A program made the translations under genes and the position numbers. 64,000 nt of DNA from contig JBMNJI010000007.1 in NCBI GenBank assembly GCA_050951585.1, forward strand, positions 124,001 through 188,000, given 5' to 3'. This DNA is from UBA3937 sp050951585 (GTDB lineage Bacteria > Bacillota > Peptococcia > DRI-13 > DTU073). The notes under the pieces were generated by a model. It did no database searches and was not told the origin of the DNA. It saw only the letters and a program-made list of their open reading frames with translations. Of the stretch, positions 16,683 through 24,629 are shown piece after piece; the first letter of the stretch is position 1, and each line of letters begins with the position of its first letter.

Positions 16683-17381
16683 CTAAATCCGGTCATCCGT
16701 AACACTCCCGTCTCCGGTCAACGGTATTACGTCACCAAGATATGTAGGTTCAGGATGTAAGAATTTCGCCACGATAAAGTCCTTATTTCGGGCGGCAATT
16801 TCCCTTAATTCATTCTTGAACATTACGCCTTGATAAATATGCTTATCCGCCGCTACCCCATAAGCCTCCAGTCCTAATTCCCGCGCAATAAATAAGGCTC
16901 GCATCAGATGATACTTTTGCGTCACAATAAGCACTTTTTTGGCTTGAAAAATATCTCTGGCCCGATATAAGCTTTCATAAGTGCTAAAGCCGGCATGGTC
17001 CATAAAAATATCCGCCGAAGGCACCCCGTTATCCTGCAAAAAATCCTTCATGGTATTGACCTCGTCATAGGTTCTTTGCCCATGGTCCCCACTAACCAAT
17101 ATTTTTTCTGCCTTTCCCAGGCCGTACAATTCCAACCCCACCATTAAACGATCTCTTAACATCAAGGATACATTGCCATCCGCAAAAACGCGGGCCCCGA
17201 GAATAAGAATAGCATCAGCCTGAGGAGCTTCCTCCGCTGCGGTAATATTCCGGGAGCCGGCTTTTTGGACATATCCGTTCACCCAAAAGACATACCCAAA
17301 GACAAAAAACGCCAGCGAGAATACGGCGAAAAGCCTCTTCTTGCGCATACAGTCCCGACCACTCTTTGCAGATTCATTCAT
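16683..17381 (-). CDS. SanA/YdcF-like DUF218 membrane-anchored protein
   Basis: A 232-residue protein with one N-terminal membrane helix (about 16-34) and a DUF218 domain (ILGARVFADGNVS near residue 60, VSGDH near 95, STYESLYRARDIF near 130, TQKYHLMRALFIA near 152). The family includes E. coli SanA, which affects vancomycin sensitivity through the envelope, and YdcF. The enzymatic role is unknown. The ATG at 17381 overlaps the end of the CPBP protease gene by eight bases, so the two are co-translated. Confidence 0.85.
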   Translation of the reverse strand: MNESAKSGRDCMRKKRLFAVFSLAFFVFGYVFWVNGYVQKAGSRNITAAEEAPQADAILILGARVFADGNVSLMLRDRLMVGLELYGLGKAEKILVSGDHGQRTYDEVNTMKDFLQDNGVPSADIFMDHAGFSTYESLYRARDIFQAKKVLIVTQKYHLMRALFIARELGLEAYGVAADKHIYQGVMFKNELREIAARNKDFIVAKFLHPEPTYLGDVIPLTGDGSVTDDRI

Positions 17382-18276
17382 TGCTTAGAACAATTCCTTT
17401 CCGAGATTGATGCCGCAGCCAAAAAAACAGCACAACATTGCAAAGGGCAAGCACGATAAAACCGGCTAAACCTGTCACTCCCACCAGCAAATCATTCCCG
17501 CCCTTAATCACAATAAGCGCTATCCCCGCCGTTCCGTTGAGCGTACCGTGCATCACCGCCGCGGCAATAACTGAGCGTGCTTTCAATCGTACGAAACTAA
17601 TAAGGGGTGCAAATAACAATGTGAACACCGTCATCATCAATACACCGGCCAGAGGATGTTCTGGGTAATTATGTCCCTGCAAAATTAGGGGCGCATGCCA
17701 TACTCCCCAGATTAAGCCGATTAACAATGATGATTTCCAAAAGCCCAAATATCCCAACTCTTTTTGCAGAAATCCCCGCCAGCCCAGTTCCTCACCAAAA
17801 CCGGCCACCGCATTAATTGTAATACCGGCAAGCAATCCTTCCAGCAAAGCAAGCCAAAGAGGATGCACCGGTAAAGCAGCCGCTTGCTCTTTCATTTCCT
17901 CAATTTGCTCCGGAGAAAGAAGATCGGCATATTTTTGGATCATCCCACTCATCTCCGGGCTAAACTCTACCCCCGGCAATAATAAGCTCACGCCTAATGT
18001 GGCAAAAGCAAGCAGTATGGGAAACAGCCAGGCGACAAAAAACCATCTGTTGATCTTAAATGAAATACCGAGCGGTTTACGGAGAGGTTCCTGATAAAGA
18101 TATTTTTGGACAAAAATAGCCACAAGCATAGGAATAAACATATAAAAAAGGGGAACAACAAGTGAACCGGGCATACTCCATGTTCCGCCAAAAACAAAAA
18201 AAAGAATAACCAGGAGATAGTTTAGAAAAAAAGTCAGCCCAATAAAAATAAGTGTCTTTTTAATGTTTCGTTCCAT
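17374..18276 (-). CDS. CPBP family intramembrane glutamic protease
   Basis: A 300-residue membrane protein with about eight helices and the CPBP/Abi (Rce1-like) motifs: GEELGWRGFL (EExxxR) near residue 165, IWGVWHAPLIL near 190 and a third HGTLNG motif near 245. Members cleave within membranes or act in bacteriocin immunity. The start at 18276 has GGGAAGGA upstream. The frame extends to 18354, overlapping the previous gene. It is followed by the SanA-like gene. Confidence 0.88.
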   Translation of the reverse strand: MERNIKKTLIFIGLTFFLNYLLVILFFVFGGTWSMPGSLVVPLFYMFIPMLVAIFVQKYLYQEPLRKPLGISFKINRWFFVAWLFPILLAFATLGVSLLLPGVEFSPEMSGMIQKYADLLSPEQIEEMKEQAAALPVHPLWLALLEGLLAGITINAVAGFGEELGWRGFLQKELGYLGFWKSSLLIGLIWGVWHAPLILQGHNYPEHPLAGVLMMTVFTLLFAPLISFVRLKARSVIAAAVMHGTLNGTAGIALIVIKGGNDLLVGVTGLAGFIVLALCNVVLFFWLRHQSRKGIVLSNE

Positions 18277-18344
18277 TAAAAATACACATCCTTCCCCAAA
18301 AGCTAAGTTGCGTGATTCTTTTTCGCAGCATGGCCCTTTATCCG

Positions 18345-18914
18345 TTACAGGCACAACGGCATCATCGAAATTTCTTTATCTTTTTGCAGTTCCTTAATCA
18401 GGATTACCCCTAAAAGAAGATCTCCCATCATCGAAGCTAACAGGGCAATAGGAAATAAGAAAACTGACGCCATCCCAAGCCCCATAACAATATACAGGTA
18501 ACAAAACGGTTTTAGGATCCCGTATGGATTCTTAGGCAGCTTCAGCAGCTTTACCCCGGCGATCGTGTACATTATCCCCGTAACAATCATCGCTGCCAGA
18601 ACAAGGAAATTGATAAATACATCGTTTTCCGGAAAGAACGTGGAAAACCAACCCATAATCGACACGATTACCTGAATCGAAATCGATAATAAGATTAGAT
18701 TGTTTATATCCATAAAATGAAGCCGTTTTTTCAGGTATTGCTTTAAGACGTATAGGACATATACTGTCAGCACTAAGGCAAAAGCAGACAAACCTGTCTC
18801 CAGCAGTTTAACATTCATAGTTTTGTCCTGCATCAATTCAAATTGAGAACTCATGGCAGTAAGTGGAATGCATAGTATTGCATCTAAAAAACAGATAAAA
18901 ATGCTCTTCTTCAT
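18345..18914 (-). CDS. Hypothetical multi-pass membrane protein
   Basis: A 189-residue protein with about five to six membrane helices (near 5-20, 42-60, 70-90, 100-120, 135-160). No conserved motif I recognise. A GGGGGG-type ribosome binding site precedes the ATG. It heads a three-gene minus-strand run with the CPBP protease and the SanA-like protein. Confidence 0.65.
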   Translation of the reverse strand: MKKSIFICFLDAILCIPLTAMSSQFELMQDKTMNVKLLETGLSAFALVLTVYVLYVLKQYLKKRLHFMDINNLILLSISIQVIVSIMGWFSTFFPENDVFINFLVLAAMIVTGIMYTIAGVKLLKLPKNPYGILKPFCYLYIVMGLGMASVFLFPIALLASMMGDLLLGVILIKELQKDKEISMMPLCL

Positions 18915-19224
18915 AATAATCCCCCCACTTCTCCGTGCCCCGCAAAAAATTCCGAAATCCCGCCCCTGGCGAGAGACAATCTTGCTAGTAATATTATATT
19001 ACATTTCCTCCCCAATGCCAAAACACTAAAATTATTCTATCTTAATCTTTTTTCCCCGGGTTTTAGTACCATAACTTTTATATATAAATTTCTACAATAG
19101 TCCTATAGTTTCCTGCTCAAATTTTTGTCACAATTAACAAAGGTTTCCTGCAAGAAATGGCTTTTTATCAAAATATTATAAAATAACTGTCGAAAAATAG
19201 GGCAGAAAATTTTTCAAGAGCCCC
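18915..19224. other. AT-rich intergenic region, nothing else recognised
   Basis: A divergent intergenic stretch between the membrane protein gene (minus) and the T-box leader promoter (plus). It is AT-rich and has no open frame with a ribosome binding site. It should hold the minus-strand promoter, but I could not place one with confidence. Confidence 0.5.
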
Positions 19225-19254
19225 TTGACTTTCGAAAAGCTCTTGCAGTATGAT
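19225..19254 (+). promoter_or_regulatory. Sigma-A-type promoter of the ilvA T-box transcript
   Basis: TTGACT at 19225-19230 and TATGAT at 19249-19254, spaced 18 bp, lie just upstream of the T-box leader. Position relative to the leader and motif quality support it. Confidence 0.65.
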
Positions 19255-19261
19255 AAGGTTT

Positions 19262-19619
19262 AATTAATTAAAATAATAGGCTGAAAAGTTTTGAGGGAGA
19301 TAAAAATATCACTTTTTATCCACAGAGAGCCGGGAACGCTGAAATCCGGTGATAAAAGGATATTCATGATCACTCCTGAACTGCAGGTTGAAAGGTTTTT
19401 CCCGAGTAAACTATCGCCGGGTACTGTGTGAGCTGTCTTCTCAGCACAAGCATAGTAAATGGTCACCGTTATATGACCGGGGTTCGGAGCATCCAGGCAT
19501 GCGCTCCCGACTCGCTGAATCTGTAGGTGTGAATCTACGGAGAATTAAGGTGGTACTACGAAGATAATCTCTCGTCCTTAAGATGCGTCATGGCGTCTTA
19601 ACGGCGAGAGATTTTTTTA
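19262..19619 (+). ncRNA. T-box leader (tRNA-Ile type) of ilvA
   Basis: A T-box riboswitch that senses uncharged tRNA. Stem I contains the AG-rich CAGAGAGCCGG segment and a specifier region where ATC (Ile) at 19369-19371 is followed by ACTCCTGAACTGC. The T-box AAGGTGGTAC is at 19546-19555; its TGGT would pair with an NCCA tail whose discriminator base is A, as in tRNA-Ile. The terminator stem AATCTCTCG/CGAGAGATT (19566-19613) with a T-run follows. Uncharged tRNA-Ile should favour readthrough into threonine deaminase. The specifier is assigned by position, not by a covariance model. Confidence 0.93.
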
Positions 19620-19666
19620 TGATAATCATTAATAAATCCTATAATAATGAAAAGGAGATTGAAAAA

Positions 19667-20914
19667 ATGAACTATATCCCAATGGAAGACCTGATCAAAG
19701 CAAATCAAGCCTTAAAAGGAGTCGTTCAGGAAACACCTCTGCAAAAAAATATGATCCTGTCAGAAAGGTACGAATGCAACGTCTTCTTGAAGAGAGAAGA
19801 CTTGCAGGTTGTCCGTTCCTTCAAGATTCGAGGAGCATTCAACCTGATGCAAAGCTGCCCCATGGATCTTCTCAAAAACGGAGTAGTCTGTGCCAGTGCC
19901 GGCAACCATGCCCAGGGCGTTGCTTATTCCTGCCACTTTCTCCGGGTCCCCGGGAAAATCTTCATGCCCGCAACCACGCCCCGGCAAAAACTCAACCAAG
20001 TCTTACGTTTTGGCGGCGAATATGTGGAAACAGTCTTGATCGGGGACACCTTTGACGATTCAGCCTGCGAAGCAAAGAAATGTTGTGAAAAGGAAAACAA
20101 AATCTTCGTTGACCCCTTCAACGATCCGCAGATCATTGCCGGGCAAGGAACCGTAGGGATTGAGATTATGAACCAAAGCAAGACCGCCCCCGATTATGTG
20201 TTTGCCACAATTGGCGGAGGCGGACTCATTTCCGGTATCGGTTCCTATATCAAAAATATCAGCAAGTCCACCAACATCATCGGGGTCGAGCCCGAGGGGG
20301 CACCCTCCATGAAAAAATCCCTGGAGGCAGATGAGGTGGTTTCTCTCGAGACAATCGACAAATTTGTGGACGGCGCAGCGGTGAAACGGGTCGGAGACTT
20401 AAATTTTGAGATCTGCCGGCATGTGCTGGACGATATTGTTGTGGTGCCGGAGGGAAAAGTATCAACAAGCATCCTGGAATTATACAACGAGAATGCCATC
20501 GTGGTGGAGCCGGCCGGGGCCCTGCCTGTTGCCGCCCTGGATTTTTACCGGGAGAAAATCAAAGGGAAAAATGTGGTCTGCGTCATTAGCGGCGGTAATA
20601 ATGACATCGAACGGATGCAGGAAATAAAAGAAAGATCCCTTCTTTACGAAGGGCTGAAACATTACTTTATTATTCGGATGCCACAGCGGCCGGGTGCTCT
20701 GCGTGAATTTGTTGTTGATATTCTTGGGCCAAATGATGATATTACCCATTTTGAATATACAAAAACAAACAACAAGGAAAAAGGCCCTGTCTTAGTGGGA
20801 ATTGAAGTGAACAAAAAGGCAGATTATCACGTTTTACTGAAAAAAATGCAGAGCAAAGGATTTCAATATACTGAGCTCAATGGAAATAATGAACTCTTTA
20901 ATCTGCTGGTCTAA
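19667..20914 (+). CDS. ilvA: Threonine ammonia-lyase (threonine deaminase)
   Basis: A 415-residue PLP enzyme turning threonine into 2-oxobutyrate, the first step to isoleucine. The PLP lysine is Lys53 in RSFKIRGAFN, a Gly loop GGGGLISGI lies near residue 187, and a C-terminal ACT-like regulatory domain starts near residue 325 (HYFIIRMPQRPGALREF). The length and regulatory tail fit the biosynthetic B. subtilis-type enzyme, and the upstream Ile T-box supports that role. The start is ATG 19667 behind AAAGGAG. An in-frame extension overlaps the terminator and is not real. It converges with the NYN gene. Confidence 0.95.
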   Translation: MNYIPMEDLIKANQALKGVVQETPLQKNMILSERYECNVFLKREDLQVVRSFKIRGAFNLMQSCPMDLLKNGVVCASAGNHAQGVAYSCHFLRVPGKIFMPATTPRQKLNQVLRFGGEYVETVLIGDTFDDSACEAKKCCEKENKIFVDPFNDPQIIAGQGTVGIEIMNQSKTAPDYVFATIGGGGLISGIGSYIKNISKSTNIIGVEPEGAPSMKKSLEADEVVSLETIDKFVDGAAVKRVGDLNFEICRHVLDDIVVVPEGKVSTSILELYNENAIVVEPAGALPVAALDFYREKIKGKNVVCVISGGNNDIERMQEIKERSLLYEGLKHYFIIRMPQRPGALREFVVDILGPNDDITHFEYTKTNNKEKGPVLVGIEVNKKADYHVLLKKMQSKGFQYTELNGNNELFNLLV

Positions 20915-20918
20915 TTCC

Positions 20919-21467
20919 TTATTTCGCCACCTGCTGGGCAAAATCATTAATCCAATAAACGGTGTCCGCATATGATTGCAAATCAGGCGAAACGCCCCCT
21001 TTGAACACGCATAACTCAATTCTTTTTTGCAAATACTCCTTCACATGCGCGACGGAATCTTCCAAATCACCGTCTCCCGAAGAGAGAATCAAATTATCAT
21101 AGTTCTGCTGATAAGCCAGCTTGACGATTAATGTAGCCAGCCCGACATCTACCCCTTTTTGGACCTGAGAATTAAAATATTCCTTACAATGTGGGCATTT
21201 ATATTCTTCTTCCTTCAATTTATATAATTTCACTATAAACTGCGGGCCATCCGGTCTGGCTGTTTTCAACCAGGAATGGAAACCATTCTGGTTGTCATTG
21301 GGAGGGTTTTGCGACGAGTTTAGATAATAAACTCTGTTCAGCGGACCCTCCTCTTCTAATTTGTTTTTAAGCTTAAGATAATCAAAATTATAATCCGGGC
21401 TCACGGAGCGTTGCGCATTAAACATATACGCCGCATCAATCAACCAGATTGTCTGTCCATCTCTCAT
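20919..21467 (-). CDS. NYN-domain (LabA/DUF88-like) protein
   Basis: A 182-residue NYN/PIN-like putative RNase. The conserved acidic residues appear in order: WLIDAAYMFN (about 8-17), KGVDVGLATLIVKLA near 118 and LSSGDGDLEDSV near 141. A CPHC pair near residue 95 may bind zinc together with other residues. The start at 21467 has AGGGAG upstream; the frame extends to 21542 without one. It lies four bases from the convergent ilvA stop. The substrate is unknown. Confidence 0.85.
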   Translation of the reverse strand: MRDGQTIWLIDAAYMFNAQRSVSPDYNFDYLKLKNKLEEEGPLNRVYYLNSSQNPPNDNQNGFHSWLKTARPDGPQFIVKLYKLKEEEYKCPHCKEYFNSQVQKGVDVGLATLIVKLAYQQNYDNLILSSGDGDLEDSVAHVKEYLQKRIELCVFKGGVSPDLQSYADTVYWINDFAQQVAK

Positions 21468-21587
21468 ATCAAGACTCCCTTCTTTACTGCTTAAATAATA
21501 ATTCAACACGTGAAATAAATTCCCTGCTTTTCTTTCATCCACTCTTTTCCTAAAAGAAGACCATCGCCCGCGCTACGCATACTATCC

Positions 21588-22283
21588 CTATAAAATTTGC
21601 CTTTTTAAAGCTTCAAGATCAATAATCTTCACAGTCTGCTGATAAAAATCGATGATCCCCTCATCTCTCATGCGGGCCATTTCCCGGGAGAGCGCCGGAC
21701 GCGATACATTAAGAAAATCCGCACACTCCTGCCGCGAAAGCGGCAGTAAAAAGGCCTTCTGCCCGCATTTTTTGTACTGCTCCAGCAAAAATGTGCTGAT
21801 TTTTCCCCGCAAACTTTTCATACTAAGGTAATTTAACTTTTTGTTCAATAGTAAAGCACGTTGAGAAACAATTCTTAACAGATTAACGACCATTTCCCGA
21901 TGGCTCGAACATTGCCTGGGACATTCAGTGACAATCTTGTCAACAGGGATAAAAATAACCCGGCTGGGCTTCAAGGTGACAATTGTCGCCGGCCAGACCT
22001 GCAATTCCGAAAAGGCGATGATCTCCCCGAAAAGCTCCCCCTCGCCAAGTTTAGTGAGCATGATCCGGTTCCCTTCGGCATTTTCCTTCGTGATCGCTAC
22101 TTCACCCTCCAGTACTGCCCCGATACCCTGTAATTGTTCTCCTTCCCGGGCGACAATGTGATTCTTTTTTTCATAATTAACGAGCTGAGGGCGCAGACAA
22201 TTAAGCATTTCCCCCAACTGTTCCGCAGTGATTCCCCGAAATAAAGGACATCCGGTTAAGCTATTCAGCCATTTTTGATACAT
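21588..22283 (-). CDS. Crp/Fnr family transcription regulator
   Basis: A 231-residue regulator with an N-terminal cyclic-nucleotide-binding-type beta barrel (about 10-125, GEGELFGEIIAFSE near 80) and a C-terminal winged helix (recognition region LSRQECADFLNVSRPALSREMARM near residue 187). No N-terminal FNR-type Cys set is visible, although the sensor domain contains CPRQC near residue 121. AAAGGAG supports the start at 22283. It is divergent from the glutamate 2,3-aminomutase gene and may control it; this is inferred from position only. Confidence 0.9.
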   Translation of the reverse strand: MYQKWLNSLTGCPLFRGITAEQLGEMLNCLRPQLVNYEKKNHIVAREGEQLQGIGAVLEGEVAITKENAEGNRIMLTKLGEGELFGEIIAFSELQVWPATIVTLKPSRVIFIPVDKIVTECPRQCSSHREMVVNLLRIVSQRALLLNKKLNYLSMKSLRGKISTFLLEQYKKCGQKAFLLPLSRQECADFLNVSRPALSREMARMRDEGIIDFYQQTVKIIDLEALKRQIL

Positions 22284-22442
22284 TTCCGCTCTCCTTTCAG
22301 AAATATTTTGCAAAAACCTCCAACTTGTATTAAAATGATAATGTGTAGGCCGAAGCCTTCACTTGCTCTCATGTTTCACTTAATACTCATACTTTTCAGA
22401 TATGCGGGCAAAAATATCCTGCAAAGAAAGGACTGGTAACTT

Positions 22443-23726
22443 GTGTTGAACACACAGAAAAGGCAAATTTCTCTGGAGAGGGCTGCTGAACTGAAAAGTA
22501 AAATTACTGATTACTTAGAAATCAGACCAACCATCCCCAAAGGTTTGGAAATGATGGAAATACTCGACAATAGAAAGGAGAAAATCCTTCAGGTACTTAA
22601 CGGAACTGAGGCGGACTGGGATGACTACAAATGGCAACTGAAAAACCGGATTGCCGATGTTGATACTCTTAGTAAAATCATTCCTCTAACCGCCAAAGAA
22701 AAACAGGCAATTGCCCAGGTAGGAAGCAAATTTCGCTGGGCGATCTCCCCTTACTATGCCAGTTTAATCAATCCCGATGATCGATTTGACCCGATTCGCT
22801 TGATGTCTATTCCGGTCTATCAGGAATTAACCGATCCTTGTGAGGAGGCCGACCCTATGCGCGAGGAGTATACAAACCCCGCCGGAAGCATCACAAGGCG
22901 TTATCCGGACCGCATTATCATAAATGTGACAAATGAATGTGCGATGTTTTGCCGTCATTGCCAACGCAGGAGAAATATCGGTCATGAAGACCGCCCACAA
23001 GCAAAAGCCATCATTCAAGAATCAATCGATTATGTGAGGGAAAATCCCGAGATCAGAGATGTGCTTTTAACAGGCGGCGATTCCCTGTGCCTTTCCGATC
23101 AATATCTGGAATGGATTATCCGGCAATTAAGAACCATCCCCCATTTGGAAATAATCCGTTTAGGGACAAGAACTCCGGTCACTATGCCCCAGAGAATTAC
23201 AGATGAGCTTTGTAATATGCTTAAAAAATATCATCCGATCTTTGTCAATACACATTTTAATCATCCGGTCGAAGTGACGCCTGATGCGAAAGCAGCTTGC
23301 GAAAAGCTCGCAAATGCCGGCATCCCCATCGGCAATCAGGCCGTCTTATTAAATGGAATCAATAATGATAAATATATTATGGAAGTCTTAAACCATGAAT
23401 TATTAAAATGCCGCGTGAGACCGTATTATATCTTCCATGCCAAACACGTGAAAGGAACATCGCATTTTAATACCTCCGTTGCCGACGGCTTTGAGATAAT
23501 GGAGTATTTACGCGGACATACATCCGGCCTGGCTATCCCCAGTTATATTGTCAATGCCCCCGCTGGTCTCGGGAAAGTGCCGCTCTTCCCGAATTACATG
23601 ATTTCCAGAGGCGCCGGTTATGTCACCATCAGAACGTGGGAGGGCAAAATTATGAAATATGAAGATCATGAAACAAAAAATATCAAGGACATTCTTAATG
23701 CAGAGGATTTGAGCATAGCCGATTAA
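22443..23726 (+). CDS. eam: Glutamate 2,3-aminomutase (radical SAM, KamA family)
   Basis: A 427-residue radical SAM, PLP-dependent aminomutase. The iron-sulfur cysteines are C166, C170 and C173 (CAMFCRHC) and the PLP lysine is probably K378 (GLGKVP). In lysine 2,3-aminomutase two Asp residues bind the substrate side-chain amine; here the matching positions are K334 (FHAKHVKG) and N371 (IVNAPAG). Those are the residues that define glutamate 2,3-aminomutase (K332 and N369 in the described clostridial enzyme). The product would be beta-glutamate, an osmolyte. The start is GTG 22443 behind AAAGGA. A terminator follows. Confidence 0.88.
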   Translation: MLNTQKRQISLERAAELKSKITDYLEIRPTIPKGLEMMEILDNRKEKILQVLNGTEADWDDYKWQLKNRIADVDTLSKIIPLTAKEKQAIAQVGSKFRWAISPYYASLINPDDRFDPIRLMSIPVYQELTDPCEEADPMREEYTNPAGSITRRYPDRIIINVTNECAMFCRHCQRRRNIGHEDRPQAKAIIQESIDYVRENPEIRDVLLTGGDSLCLSDQYLEWIIRQLRTIPHLEIIRLGTRTPVTMPQRITDELCNMLKKYHPIFVNTHFNHPVEVTPDAKAACEKLANAGIPIGNQAVLLNGINNDKYIMEVLNHELLKCRVRPYYIFHAKHVKGTSHFNTSVADGFEIMEYLRGHTSGLAIPSYIVNAPAGLGKVPLFPNYMISRGAGYVTIRTWEGKIMKYEDHETKNIKDILNAEDLSIAD

Positions 23727-23776
23727 AGAAAATCATCAAAGCAAAGGCGAAAAATGCCTTATTGCAGTAGTTTACG

Positions 23777-23803
23777 GCCTTGGAATATTTCCGAGGCTTT
23801 TTT
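23777..23803 (+). terminator. Rho-independent terminator after the aminomutase gene
   Basis: GCCTTGGAA pairs with TTCCGAGGC (one G-T pair) across a 3-nt loop, followed by six T residues. It ends 50 bp after the aminomutase stop. Confidence 0.8.
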
Positions 23804-23809
23804 CGTTTT

Positions 23810-23825
23810 GGTAACCATGGTTACC
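23810..23825. promoter_or_regulatory. 16-bp perfect palindrome upstream of the ferredoxin gene
   Basis: GGTAACCATGGTTACC is a perfect inverted repeat 78 bp before the ferredoxin ATG and just after the upstream terminator. The position suits an operator for a dimeric repressor. It does not match an operator I know. Confidence 0.4.
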
Positions 23826-23902
23826 GCTTTCTCAATTCACCTTTATTATACTTAGATTAGCAGAAAAGAAAAAGCAAAAATAACCTTAAGGAGGTAAGAA
23901 TA

Positions 23903-24625
23903 ATGAAAAGAAACATTGTGACGATAAATGAAGAAAAATGCAACGGTTGCGGGCTTTGCGTAGCCGCATGCCACGAAGGAGCCCTGCAAATGATTGACGG
24001 CAAGGCCAGGCTGATTTCCGAAACGTACTGCGACGGCTTAGGTGACTGCCTGCCCGAATGCCCCACCGGAGCCATCACCATCGAGGAAAAAGATGCCGCT
24101 CCTTACGATGAAGAGGCAGTCAAGGCGAAAATGGAGGCCACAGCAAAGGCCGTGACCCCTCCCACCTTGCCCTGCGGCTGTCCCGGCACACAAACAAAAC
24201 TGCTAAAAACTGATCCCGCCCCCGCTCACACACCCGCACCGAATCCAAAACAAAACGAATCGCAGCTGCGCCAGTGGCCATGCCAAATCAGGCTAGTCCC
24301 CGTCAATGCTCCCTACCTGGAAAACGTCAGCCTGCTTATTGCCGCTGACTGTACAGCCTACGCCTATGCGGATATTCACCAGGATTTTATGCGCAACAAA
24401 ATTACCCTGATTGGCTGCCCCAAATTAGATGCCGTTGATTACGCCGAAAAACTGACCGCCATTCTCCAGGCCCACGAAATCAAAAGCCTTACTATCCTCC
24501 GCATGGAAGTACCCTGCTGCGGCGGACTGGTCAATGCCGTGAAAACGGCCATGCAGAACAGCGGTAAAATAATTCCCTGGCAAGTAGTCACCGTTCGTAC
24601 CAACGGCGAACTGGTGGAAGAATAA
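23903..24625 (+). CDS. 4Fe-4S ferredoxin-domain protein
   Basis: A 240-residue iron-sulfur protein. The first cluster uses C13, C16, C19 and C23. The second motif is C43-x5-C49-x3-C53P (TYCDGLGDCLPECP), the variant typical of this family. A CGCPG motif near residue 91 and a C-terminal domain with VPCCGGLVNAV near 213 follow. Homologues are stand-alone dicluster proteins in anaerobes, often near Crp/Fnr regulators, which also occur nearby here. TTAAGGAGG precedes the ATG. The electron partner is unknown. Confidence 0.85.
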   Translation: MKRNIVTINEEKCNGCGLCVAACHEGALQMIDGKARLISETYCDGLGDCLPECPTGAITIEEKDAAPYDEEAVKAKMEATAKAVTPPTLPCGCPGTQTKLLKTDPAPAHTPAPNPKQNESQLRQWPCQIRLVPVNAPYLENVSLLIAADCTAYAYADIHQDFMRNKITLIGCPKLDAVDYAEKLTAILQAHEIKSLTILRMEVPCCGGLVNAVKTAMQNSGKIIPWQVVTVRTNGELVEE

Positions 24626-24629
24626 AAGC

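Noticed and set aside
19583..19666. N-terminal extension of threonine deaminase
   Set aside because: It would be translated from the T-box terminator; the ATG at 19667 has the ribosome binding site.
22314..22442. Fnr or Crp box between the Crp/Fnr gene and the aminomutase gene
   Set aside because: No TTGAT...ATCAA or TGTGA...TCACA pair was found.
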